Shown in pieces: positions 53,854-63,476 of a stretch of 64,000 bases of DNA. Numbering within the stretch: position 1 is the first letter of the stretch; the number at the start of each line of letters is the position of its first letter. The notes beneath the pieces are model-generated. The model was not told where the DNA came from. It ran no database searches and saw only the letters and a program-made list of their open reading frames with translations. The stretch is from CAZMNY01 sp964635375 (GTDB lineage Bacteria > Planctomycetota > Planctomycetia > Pirellulales > Pirellulaceae): positions 5,504-69,503 of the forward strand of contig CAZWOU010000014.1 of NCBI GenBank assembly GCA_964635375.1, written 5' to 3'. The translations under genes were made by a program, and so were the position numbers.

Positions 53854-54678
53854 ATGATTTTTGATCACCGATCGTATTGGATTCCCAAGGATCTCGAAGA
53901 TCGAAAAGCCTACCAAGATGCGTTTGAAACAGACGCGGAAAAGGGAATTGCTTCGATAGCCGACGGGGCTTCCTCATCGTTGTTCGCTGGACGTTGGGCT
54001 AGGTTGTTGGCCGAAGCCACGGTTCGCCGCCCAATTACGCCTGAGTCGCCTCACCTTAGTGATTGGCTTGATGAACTCCGTCAAGCCTGGGCGGAACCGA
54101 TTGATGAAAACGAACTCGCTTGGCATCAGAAGGCCAAGCTGCGAGATGGGGCCCACGCCACACTGCTCTGGCTGAACCTTTTTCACGACGATCAGGCGCG
54201 GCGGAACGAATGGAAATTCATTGCGCACGGAATCGGCGACTGCTGTCTGTTCCATGTCCACGACGAGCAAGTCGTTCAGGTCTTTCCCCTCACACGCAGC
54301 GAAGAGTTCACGGCGAGTCCGGCGACCATTGGCAGCGCCAAAGCGTCCGAAAAGAAGAGTCGAGATAGTTGGCTCGAAATGAGCGGCACTTGTGCGGTCG
54401 GGGACACGATTGTCTTGGCCACTGACGCTTTGGCCGCTTGGGGCGTTCGCGAGATGGAAAACAACCGAGATCCTAACTGGCTTGAGTTCTGGGATATCCC
54501 CGCCAGCGCGTTCGAGGATCGGATTCGGCAGATGCGCGATGACAACCTGATTCGCTACGACGATACGACCCTGCTGGTGCTCCGCCTGCTCGAACCCACC
54601 GAAGATTCCGCAGATTCCCCGACAATTGTCGACGCGCTCATGTCGACCTGGGCGAGGCTTCGAGGTCTTGGCCAGTAA
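53854..54678 (+). CDS. PP2C-like Ser/Thr protein phosphatase
   Basis: A 274-residue PP2C-fold protein. Metal-binding and core motifs: IASIADGASSSLFAGRWA (Asp37-Gly38), DGAHATLLWLNLF in place of GSTA, WKFIAHGIGDCCLFHV (Gly-Asp), DTIVLATDALAAWG (third metal Asp) and RYDDTTLLVLRL (final Asp-Asp). All key acidic residues of the family are kept, so activity is likely. It is 26 bases after the VWA gene and should dephosphorylate the kinase targets or the VWA partner. Confidence 0.87.
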   Translation: MIFDHRSYWIPKDLEDRKAYQDAFETDAEKGIASIADGASSSLFAGRWARLLAEATVRRPITPESPHLSDWLDELRQAWAEPIDENELAWHQKAKLRDGAHATLLWLNLFHDDQARRNEWKFIAHGIGDCCLFHVHDEQVVQVFPLTRSEEFTASPATIGSAKASEKKSRDSWLEMSGTCAVGDTIVLATDALAAWGVREMENNRDPNWLEFWDIPASAFEDRIRQMRDDNLIRYDDTTLLVLRLLEPTEDSADSPTIVDALMSTWARLRGLGQ

Positions 54679-55137
54679 GCCACGCCCACATTCACGCCCT
54701 TAGAACGGCCCGCGAGTACAACCCGGCTCGCTGCGCGTTTGTGTTATGGCAGACTGAGTCGGTCGTGGGGAATCCGCAACTCGGCGCGATGCCGCTTGGA
54801 TTTGGCCTATGGACTGGCATTGCAGCGACCAGCCACACAGATAGTTCGATCCCGCCAATCCCAAAACCGTGCGTTGGTCATCCTTGCTTCCACCCGCCTC
54901 TGCACGATAGAATCGAAACGGTCTGTTAGATGTCATACCTATGCGTTGCTTAGAATTGAATGTGCGGTTTGCGACCCAGGACCGGCGGACTCGGGAGGTC
55001 CTGGCGAGTCGGTTGCGGCGCCAAGCCCCGCTAAGTTGCCTAGAATGCCCTGCAGGCATCGGGCTTCCCACGCGTTTTCAAGCATCGATCGGTCAGTTAC
55101 AACCACGCGGTTCCGCTTACAGATAGCAGAAACCCCT
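54679..55137. other. Intergenic region before the membrane-protein gene
   Basis: About 459 bases without a recognisable protein in either direction; frames are Arg/Ser-rich. It may hold a promoter for the 55138-63319 part of the cluster. The N gap begins 10 bases into the next gene. Confidence 0.45.
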
Positions 55138-57790
55138 ATGGCCAATCNNNNNNNNNNATCAACTATTCAACCTCGACTTGTCCGAAGGCGCCGACGACTT
55201 TCAGCAAACGGCAACCGAACCCGGCCTGGCAATGCTCGACGCCACGGGCGCCAACTACGCCACGTTGTGCCGCTGGGTTGGGGACTATGCCGCCGAACCT
55301 GTTTGGCTGGGCCCTGAACGCGCGACGGTCTTTATTCGCCATGAAGGCGAACGAGTCACGGAACACGCCGCGGCTCCGGTGAGCGCCAGCGACCTGGAAA
55401 AGGGGCTCAAGGAAGATTGGGAGGAACTGCAGAACAAGTTGCGCAAAGCTCGCCCGGAAACGGCCTCTGAACAGACGCTGCAACGAGTCGCCACGAAAGC
55501 CTTGAAGAACATCGCCGCCGATCCCGAGGCGAACGATGTGAGTTGCCAACTGTTCAAGTACCGAGCCAACGGTCGACCCTGGAAACTCGTCTGGTGCTGG
55601 GGCTATCAACGCGTCGATACCGATCCCGCCCGAGGAACCGTCTGCCGCAACAAAGACTGCCAGCATCTGTTTGCCCATCGACAGGGACAGAAAGCGATCT
55701 GCCCGGTCTGCCAGAAGTTGACGACGCCAGTCGGTCGTAGAGGCGCGCTGGCGGGCGCCCGCGGACGGCGAATGGCGGGCGGCCTGTTGGCCCTCGCCGT
55801 GATTCTGCTCCTGCTGCTGATGTTCTCCGGCGGCGCCATCAGCGTCGCGCCCACCGCTTGGACGGGACCCTATGGTTCCAACGTTGAAATGAAGGTCAGC
55901 CGGACACGTTTCTTCTTTTTCCAGTCCGATATTACAGACAACGTCATCTTCATATCCAATGACCCCCGAGTCATGGACGTGGAGTCCAATGTCGCGCGAG
56001 CGCGAGGCATTGGGGATACAACCGTGACGGCGCGCTACGGAGATCAGTCGGCCGATTTGAAAGTTCAAGTTACAGCGGCCAAGCCAACCGTGGCCATCAG
56101 CCTCGTGCCGAGCGAAGCGAATCTGATGATTGGCTCAACCCATAAGATCGTGGTGACTGGCGAAACCGAAGATGGGAATGAGATCGATATCACAGATCAG
56201 GCCACGTTGCTCGTCGATGACAGCGACATCGCCATGCTGCACGACGGAGTGATTGAGGGCGTGAAAGCTGGCAAGACGAAGCTCGTCGCGACTTATCGCG
56301 AAAGCGCGTTTTCCGAAGAGGTGCGAGCCGAGTTGGAAGTCGATGTGAGCGACGTCAAGTTGAAATCGTTGGGCGTCAGCGTGGCGCCGGGCGTTCTGAA
56401 ACAGGCCCAGTATGGAGCTTGGACGGTCACCGGCGTCGGGGAAAACGGCGAGACCTACGGCTTCGCAAGGTCAACGCTTCTGGATGCTTCCGTTGCCCCT
56501 GCGGACCTTGCGGATATCGAGGATCAACGCGTCCGCGCGATCAAGTCAGGCGAGGGAAAACTCGTCGCGGCGATTGGCGAATTGAAAGGTGAGGGCGGTT
56601 TTACCGTCACTGGCGAGGGGCTTTACGGTCCAGGCTTTTTTGCCATTTCACCGAAGGAGGTTAACCTCTCGATTTACGAGTACTTCCAGGTGAACTTGTT
56701 GACGAACGACATTCGCACCGTTGTTGGCGTGTCGTCCGATCCCCGCATTGTCGAAGTGTTGGACAACGAACATCTCGTCGCTCGCGGCCCGGGCGAGGCG
56801 ATTGTTACCTACAAACAGGGCGACAAAGTGGAGACGCTCAAGGTCCGTGTCTCGGGAGTCGAGTATGAGCGGATTTGGGTTGAGAACGAGCGGGTCGTAA
56901 TGCGACCGGGCCAGCGCCGATTGGTCCGCATCTACGCCCAGAAGCCCGATGGCGGACAAATCGAAATCGCGCCTTCTAATGTGATTTGGGAGTCCCAGCC
57001 GTTGGCGGAATACGTCGGCTTTGATCGCCGCACTGGCTATTTGTCCGCGATTGCTCCGACACCCCATTCCCAGCGACTAACAGCTCGCATTGACAATCAC
57101 CTGGTGACCGAGATTGCGGTCGATGTCGTCGGCAGCGGCGGGCTGCTCGCTCAAGGCGGCTCAACGCTGCTCGCCGTTGACAACGGTTTCGTGGCCCATC
57201 CGCCCGTTTCGATACACGACATCAATGCAGGGCGTTATGTGGGGCGTGGAATCGTCTTTCGCGGCGACGGGCTGACGGTATCAGACGGGTTGGCGAACGA
57301 CCACATCCTGATGCGCAGCGGGCTGAGACCAGGAATGAGTATCGTGGGCGTGAACGGATCCGAGTTCCGCGGTTGGGATCAGGACCGGATCCGCTCCTAT
57401 TTTCTCGAAAACCCTTTGAGCCGTGACGATGTGTTGACGGTTCGCGGACTTGACGGGGCGTCCACGCAAATAGCGTTGGGTGAGAATGGACAGCTGATTG
57501 AGCCGGTCAAGATCGCCAACGCTTCCTACCACGCCGATGGCGGGATGATTTTCGCGAAGTTGCGGCTGATGGTGGCGGAGGCGGGCGAGTACCGCATCTT
57601 GCCTCCGGGCAGCGCAGGCGACGAAGCTTGGATTAGCACGCCAGCCGGTCTTTCCCCATCGATTACGACCAAACCGTTCGCCAAACCGGTGGACCGAGCC
57701 TTCGAGCTAATCGTCGAACGCCGAATTGGCGAGGAAACCAAACGATTCAGTAAGAACTTAAAGCTGCCGGACGACAGCCTCATTCAATAA
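55138..57790 (+). CDS. Zinc-ribbon / TM / bacterial Ig-like / PDZ-like membrane protein (start crosses 10-N gap)
   Basis: The frame reads QLFNLDLSEGADDFQQ right after the Ns and is open to TAA 57788-57790 (about 880 residues). ATG 55138 (MAN...) is the likely start; it is out of frame across exactly 10 Ns, so the gap size is probably wrong. The N-terminal 150 residues are predicted soluble. A zinc ribbon follows (CRNKDC...CPVC, 55642-55710), then one TM helix (55777-55845, LLALAVILLLLLMF). Three to four bacterial Ig-2-like domains come next (DPRVMDVESNVARARGIGDTTVTARYG; DSDIAMLHDGVIEGVKAGKTKLVATY; DPRIVEVLDNEHLVARGPGEAIVTYK). A PDZ-like domain (about 57235-57480, LMRSGLRPGMSIVGVNGSEFRGW) and a beta-rich end close it. 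It probably links the cytoplasmic cluster members to the envelope. Confidence 0.8.
55148..55157. other. Assembly gap of 10 N inside the start of the membrane-protein gene
   Basis: Ten undefined bases; the frame before and after disagrees, so the true gap length differs from 10 modulo 3 or the start lies inside. Confidence 0.97.
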
Positions 57791-57821
57791 AGCTTATCCG
57801 TTTTTTAACTCGATTCGTAGG

Positions 57822-60416
57822 ATGCGAGCCGCAACGATTTCGTCAGGCTCTGGAGGGTGTGAGGAAGTGGGATTTCCCGATGATCGCGACCAAAGAATTA
57901 TTCGTCTCGCGGAGACAACCGAGAACCTCGCGACTGATTTAGCGAACTGGGTTGCCGAGCACAATCAAGCGAGGAAGGCCAAGGATCTCTTGCCCATCGC
58001 CCAGAGCGATGAGTTTGAGCTCACGCGACTGCGCCGGCAAGCTTCTAATCTCTATAGTTCGGCCAAAGTCCCTGTCGCCGCCGCCGTCTACGGCCCGTCG
58101 CAAGTTGGCAAGAGTCTGTTCGTGGGCCGGATTCTCGAGCCCAGCAGCGACGATTACAGTCCGCTTGGCCGCGACGAGCAGAATGGCGAGCCAGCTTATT
58201 TTCAACATCTTTCCTTCGACAACGATTTGAACCCCCAGAGCGGATCGAACGAAGCCACCGCCCTGGTGACTCGCTTCACCACCAAGGACCGAATCGCTGC
58301 CAGCACGGCGCCCGAATACCCCGTCATTGTCCGCGCTCTAACGCGAGCCCAATGGTTGCGAGTCCTGGCAAAAGGATTCACGGTCGAATGCGCGATGCCG
58401 GACCACTCCTGGAGCCAATCAGAACTTGAGGCCATGTTTGACGAACTCGGTCGCCGTTACGCCGCCACCGAGGTTGATCGGCGTTGGCGAATGGACTTAC
58501 TGGACGCATACGCCTACATGCACGGTTCGGATCGTCGGGGCTTCCCCGCTAAGGAGAAGGTGGTCAACGGCCTGCTCTCCCGGTATCCGCTCAGTGAGGA
58601 CGGCTACATCGCCGTCGCCGCCAGCTTGTTCTGGAATAACTGGACCTCGCTGACTGAGATGTTCATGCGGATCAACAAGTTCCTCGGCAAGATCGCAAAT
58701 CCCGATCGCGATCCCGCCATTCTTACCCACTGGGCCGGCGTTCGATTCTTGCTCGATAGCCAGCGAGCCCGCGTTCACGACCGACGCGCCTCGCGATGCT
58801 TCAAACAAGTCGACTGGGCCGACATCCGGATGGTCGAGAAGAATGGCTGGCACGCGTTGCATTATGAACCCGGCCGAGGCGGCGGCGATGAGCCGTTGGA
58901 GACGATTCAAGCCTCCATGCTCGAATTGATCGTGCCGATTCTTCCCCACCGTTTGAGTGAAGATTGGCGCAAGGTCATCGAGCAGATTGACATTCTCGAC
59001 GTACCGGGGATGCGAGCCGGGCGACAAGGCGCTGAGCAAGGCAAGCGGACTGCGGCTGACACGTTGGACGAACAGATGGAGATCGTCAAGCGCGGCAAAG
59101 TCGCCTATCTGTTTGAGCGATACACCGAAGAGCTGCAGATTCAGACGCTGCTGTTGCTCGCCCGCGGAGGCAATTTGGAAGTCACGGCTCAGATGAAGTT
59201 CCACATGGACAAGTGGGGACGAGCCCGGTATGGCGACGATGTTTGGCCTGGCAAAGTCAAAGATAAACTGCCTGCACTATTCCTCGGCGTGACCGGGATT
59301 GACGAAGAGTTCCGCAACCGCGACGAATACGCGATGCCAGGCCTGTATGAAACTCGCCTCGCCCAATTGGTCGACGCACTCGGCACCGTGATGTCGGACT
59401 TTGGCGGAAAGGACAGGCCGTTCACCAACGTCTACCCGATCCGCTACCCCGGCACTTGGGATGCGAACGACGAGGCTCAGCAGGCTGAGGGAAAGGAGAA
59501 GTGGCTTCGCGCGGGACAGGCGTTTCTGCGAAGCGGCTACGTGGAGCGGCACGTCGCCAACGCCCAAGAGAAATGGCAAGCCGCGATGCGAGACGACGAT
59601 GGCTGCATGTCGTTGATTGGCGCAGGATGGCGAGAGGTGACGACAGCCGAAAAGAAACAGGACCAATTGGAAACTCAAATCAAGGACGCCTACGTTCGCC
59701 TCAAGCAACTCTCGGAAGGCTGGCTGGTCGACCCTGATTCCAATGTTGATCGGGAGAAACGGCTGGCCTGCGCCGAACGCGTCTTGGAATGGCTGAATTC
59801 GGACAAGGAAGCGATCTACGAGCGAGTCCAAGCGCTGCAAGGTTCGATGTGCTTTGACGAGGGCGACCAGTGGAATCTGTCCGATTTTGCCGACATGCCA
59901 TCCTCGGCAACGCCCGGACGACCGGATTCGATGGAGAAGAGATTCTCGTCGCAGCTGCAACAGTTCCTGCATGAATGGGCTACTGTGACAGCGCCAAACG
60001 CCTGGAAAAAGTCAACCTCGGAAGCCCCTAGTAGCGGACCCTGGCTCAGCGAGGAAGACTTCTCGGCGATGACCCGCTATATGCGGGACTTCTTTTGCTC
60101 GAAAGATGTGTTCCCTGTCATCAATGAACAACTTCTCAAAGTGGTTGGTCTGAAGATCCGAGACGAAGCTGCCAAGCGACGCGCGCGGCGGCGGTATGTA
60201 CGAATCCTGCTCAACGATTGGATGACCAATCCAGGCATGGTCGGCCACGCGGTGGAGGATGCCGATGACGACGAGGAAGACTTCGGCCTGATGGGTCCTT
60301 TCGTTTCCCGCTGGCGAACGCGACTCCGCGACACGCTGGCCGGCGGCGCCGGGGCGGAAATTCATATTCCTCCAGGCAATGTCGAACTCTATAAATTACT
60401 CGAGGAATACGACTAG
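57822..60416 (+). CDS. SrfC-like P-loop GTPase (putative virulence-factor family)
   Basis: An 864-residue protein. After a helical N-terminus the P-loop AVYGPSQVGKSLFVGRIL (Walker A 91-98) opens a large NTPase domain; DILDVPGMRAGRQG would be the switch/Walker B (G3, DxPG). Central and C-terminal parts are helical, as in dynamin-like proteins, with VYPIRYPGTWDANDEAQ. Size, P-loop form and the neighbouring SrfB-like gene match the SrfC family (putative bacterial virulence factor). A GTG at 57867 has GGAGG 10 bases upstream and may be the true start; the ATG at 57822 has none. It probably uses GTP hydrolysis for assembly of a complex with the SrfB-like protein. Confidence 0.72.
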   Translation: MRAATISSGSGGCEEVGFPDDRDQRIIRLAETTENLATDLANWVAEHNQARKAKDLLPIAQSDEFELTRLRRQASNLYSSAKVPVAAAVYGPSQVGKSLFVGRILEPSSDDYSPLGRDEQNGEPAYFQHLSFDNDLNPQSGSNEATALVTRFTTKDRIAASTAPEYPVIVRALTRAQWLRVLAKGFTVECAMPDHSWSQSELEAMFDELGRRYAATEVDRRWRMDLLDAYAYMHGSDRRGFPAKEKVVNGLLSRYPLSEDGYIAVAASLFWNNWTSLTEMFMRINKFLGKIANPDRDPAILTHWAGVRFLLDSQRARVHDRRASRCFKQVDWADIRMVEKNGWHALHYEPGRGGGDEPLETIQASMLELIVPILPHRLSEDWRKVIEQIDILDVPGMRAGRQGAEQGKRTAADTLDEQMEIVKRGKVAYLFERYTEELQIQTLLLLARGGNLEVTAQMKFHMDKWGRARYGDDVWPGKVKDKLPALFLGVTGIDEEFRNRDEYAMPGLYETRLAQLVDALGTVMSDFGGKDRPFTNVYPIRYPGTWDANDEAQQAEGKEKWLRAGQAFLRSGYVERHVANAQEKWQAAMRDDDGCMSLIGAGWREVTTAEKKQDQLETQIKDAYVRLKQLSEGWLVDPDSNVDREKRLACAERVLEWLNSDKEAIYERVQALQGSMCFDEGDQWNLSDFADMPSSATPGRPDSMEKRFSSQLQQFLHEWATVTAPNAWKKSTSEAPSSGPWLSEEDFSAMTRYMRDFFCSKDVFPVINEQLLKVVGLKIRDEAAKRRARRRYVRILLNDWMTNPGMVGHAVEDADDDEEDFGLMGPFVSRWRTRLRDTLAGGAGAEIHIPPGNVELYKLLEEYD

Positions 60417-60511
60417 TCCAGGCGATCGACCACGATTCGCAAACTCTCGCCGCGTTCGACTCGATTCAAACAAACGCCCTTCCAATTCTCCAGCCAGGAC
60501 GAAACACAGGC

Positions 60512-63319
60512 ATGCACACTCTGTTCGCCAACACGGGCGTTCAAACCATTTGCGTTCCGCTTCCCTCGGGGCGGCGGTACACGACGGCACAAATCGGCTA
60601 CGGCTGGCAGTACTGTCGCAGCATTGGCGCGGAACCCGAAGATCCAGACGATGAACCCGAAATCCTCGAGTTCCCCTACATTCAGTGGCAGATCGTGCAA
60701 TCGCACGCCAGCAAGTTGTTCATCGCGGTCGACACGACTCTGGGCGACCGCGAAATCGGCTTCTTCTGCGACCCGACTGAATTGAGCGGCGACTTCAACT
60801 TGACGCTGGACAGGATTATGGACCTGGAAGGCCAAGCCTTAGTTGGCGTTCCCGAAATCGACATTTGCTTGCGCGCCTCGGCGGCCACCGCAGGCGAAGC
60901 CAAACCGGTTCACATGATTGTCGACTTCGGCAACAGTCGCACCGGGGCCCTGCTGTTGGAGATGTCGGGCGAAGTGGCGCAAGAGCCGAAGATGACGCCG
61001 TTTGAGCTCATGAATCGATTCAACTTTGACGCCTGGGATGATGAGGGCGTTGAAGTTGGGAAGACGAGCGCGCGGTGGATCTCGTCGAAGACACACTGGT
61101 GCAATTCGCCCTACCTGCCGCCAAGAACCCAATCCAAGAAGGAATTCTATCGCGAGACGGTCAAAGGCGTGCTGAAAAAACGGCAAGTCACTCGCGAACG
61201 CGACGTGGATGTTATCTCCACCCTATTCGACGACCTTTCGCTGGGCCGGATGGGACAAGAGGTTTACGACGTCAGCCAACTCATGCATCTGGTGGGCGAC
61301 TTTCGCACCGGCGTTAGCTCGCCCAAGCGCTACCTTTGGGCCGACGATAGCAGTTGGCTCGAAGGTGCCTTTTGGTATATGGCCGACCCGCATGACCGCA
61401 GCGGGAGCGGCGTATTTACGTGCAAGCTTGCCGGCTCGATGCTTCGCTTCTTGCACGAGGACGACCGCGACATACTGCTGGAGAAGGATTTTCTGAACGA
61501 GGACGAGCTCGCCCCACTCGCGCCGACAAAGCCGATGCATGCGCCGCGAGTGCTCATGACCGTGGCGCTGCTTGAGCTGATGTGCCAAGCTTACACCCAC
61601 ATCAACTCGCCCGGTTATCGCACCAAGACAACCGACTCATCGCGGTCTCGCGAACTGCATAGCGTGACGCTTACGTTCCCAAGTGGGATGTTTCAAAAAG
61701 AACGTGAACGGCTGCAGATGCAGGTGCAGAAGGCGATCGAGATTTTCGCCAAGACGCTGGGGAAATCACAAAGCGTCAAGCCGACGCTGAAGCTTAGCAT
61801 CGACGAAGCCAGCGCCGTGCACCTGACCTACATCTGGAGCGAACTTCAGATGCTGGGCAACGATCCTCGGCTGTGGTTCGCGGCTTTGAGCAGAAGCCCC
61901 GCGCCAACACCGCTAATCGAGGATGGTGGGAGCGAATCGGCGGAAGCGGCTTCCGGGCAGACCGCGGTTGCCGCCGGTCGACGTAGAAATCGCGGGCGCT
62001 CGACGCGGCCCGGCGGAGGGGGAGCGTCCGCCTCAGCCTCGCATGCCCTTGAGACCCCCAAAGGCCAACAAGAACTGCGCATCGCTTGCATCGACATCGG
62101 CGGCGGCACGACCGACCTGATGATTGCGAAATACACATACGAACCTGGAATTGATGACTCCATTCAAGGCAAGGTGTTGCAACAGGACGGTGCCTCCGTT
62201 GCTGGCGATCAACTCGTCAAGAGGCTGCTCGAGAAGATCATCGTCCCAACATTCTGCGATACGATCGGCATCGAGAAAGAGGACGTCCAGGTGCTCTTCG
62301 GTCCCGAGGTCCCGCGCAACCGAGGGTTTACGACCAGTCGAATCGGTTGGATCAATCGGATTTTCGTCCCGCTCGCCGAGGCATTTCTTCAATTGGCCGT
62401 CGATGGGATCGAAGACGAGGAACTTTCCCATACCGATCCGGATATCGTCGATCCTGCGGCATTGGAGTCGCTCGAACAGGCTTGTAACAAATTGCGAGGA
62501 GTCGGCTATTACAACGTGCTTCAGCCGATGGCGCTGACCTATCACAAGGCCGACTTCGAGCAGCTAGTGCATGAGGTCTTCGACGACTTGTTGTTTGATT
62601 TCTGCTGCCGTATTGTCGACAACCGAGCCGACATTGTGCTGCTGGCCGGGCAACCGACGAAGCTGGAATACTTGCAGCGACTCGTCGGCACTTATGTTCC
62701 TTTGCCGGCCTCCAGAATCATTCCAATGCACAACCACTACGCCGGCAATTGGTACCCCTACCAGGACGAAAAAGGGCACGCCCCAGGTGTGATCGTCGAT
62801 CCCAAGAGCGCCGTGGTGGTGGGCGCCGCCATCGAGTTCCTTGCTCGCAACGGAATGCTGCCTCAATTTGTTTTCAATATGAGCGGCAAGGAGACGGAAA
62901 ACACCTACTTCTGGGGCGTGGTGACGGAATCGACCTCCATTATCCGCTCAGAACGCGTTCTTTTTGAGCCCGTGGGGGACGATATCAAGGACGAGTGGAC
63001 CGAATTTGAAACGAAGGCTCAGCGCGTTTTGATTGGCCGGAAGATGGTCGGCGACGAAGAGGTGCAGGCCAACCCGATTTACGTCATTCGCATGGACGCG
63101 GGAAACCGGATCGGTGAAACCGACGTGAAGCTGCGAATTCGCCGAGTCCGCAGCGACGAAGAGAACGAAGAACATTTGGAGATTGACTCGGTCACCGGCG
63201 TGGTTGCTGGAGAGCCTGCAATCCTGGGCGAAAATGTTACATTCAAGTGGCGAACGATCGTGGATGAAAGATTCTTCCTCGACACAGGCGGCTTGGACAA
63301 CATCGAAGGCGCCGAGTGA
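60512..63319 (+). CDS. SrfB-like actin/HSP70-fold ATPase
   Basis: A 935-residue protein. Two ATPase motifs of the actin/HSP70 superfamily are clear: phosphate 1 VDFGNSRTGALLLE (Asp138) and phosphate 2 CIDIGGGTTDLMIAKY (from Asp528). DIVLLAGQPTKLEYLQRLV near 710 is the adenosine loop. Between the halves lies a Gly/Arg/Ala-rich linker (about 470-515, RRRNRGRSTRPGGGG). The size and arrangement fit SrfB (virulence protein SrfB family), known from srfABC operons of enterobacteria, where their activity is not settled. It is 95 bases after the SrfC-like gene. The C-terminal 150 residues are beta-rich (VLIGRKMVGDEEVQANPIYVI). Confidence 0.78.
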   Translation: MHTLFANTGVQTICVPLPSGRRYTTAQIGYGWQYCRSIGAEPEDPDDEPEILEFPYIQWQIVQSHASKLFIAVDTTLGDREIGFFCDPTELSGDFNLTLDRIMDLEGQALVGVPEIDICLRASAATAGEAKPVHMIVDFGNSRTGALLLEMSGEVAQEPKMTPFELMNRFNFDAWDDEGVEVGKTSARWISSKTHWCNSPYLPPRTQSKKEFYRETVKGVLKKRQVTRERDVDVISTLFDDLSLGRMGQEVYDVSQLMHLVGDFRTGVSSPKRYLWADDSSWLEGAFWYMADPHDRSGSGVFTCKLAGSMLRFLHEDDRDILLEKDFLNEDELAPLAPTKPMHAPRVLMTVALLELMCQAYTHINSPGYRTKTTDSSRSRELHSVTLTFPSGMFQKERERLQMQVQKAIEIFAKTLGKSQSVKPTLKLSIDEASAVHLTYIWSELQMLGNDPRLWFAALSRSPAPTPLIEDGGSESAEAASGQTAVAAGRRRNRGRSTRPGGGGASASASHALETPKGQQELRIACIDIGGGTTDLMIAKYTYEPGIDDSIQGKVLQQDGASVAGDQLVKRLLEKIIVPTFCDTIGIEKEDVQVLFGPEVPRNRGFTTSRIGWINRIFVPLAEAFLQLAVDGIEDEELSHTDPDIVDPAALESLEQACNKLRGVGYYNVLQPMALTYHKADFEQLVHEVFDDLLFDFCCRIVDNRADIVLLAGQPTKLEYLQRLVGTYVPLPASRIIPMHNHYAGNWYPYQDEKGHAPGVIVDPKSAVVVGAAIEFLARNGMLPQFVFNMSGKETENTYFWGVVTESTSIIRSERVLFEPVGDDIKDEWTEFETKAQRVLIGRKMVGDEEVQANPIYVIRMDAGNRIGETDVKLRIRRVRSDEENEEHLEIDSVTGVVAGEPAILGENVTFKWRTIVDERFFLDTGGLDNIEGAE

Positions 63320-63476
63320 CGCCAGGCAAGGCGAGTCCTGAAACCAAGGCGAGCGGTTGAGAAACGGGCGGCTGCCTGGATTTGAAACGCATTTCGTTGT
63401 TGGAGATTTGCAGCGAGTCAGGCACTCGCAACGTGGCGATTACCGCACTACGGCAACACGGAACAAGGTTCAAGCA

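Noticed and set aside
54700..55071. Minus-strand frame of 123 codons before the membrane-protein gene
   Set aside because: Low-complexity Arg/Ser composition, no ribosome site and no recognisable family.
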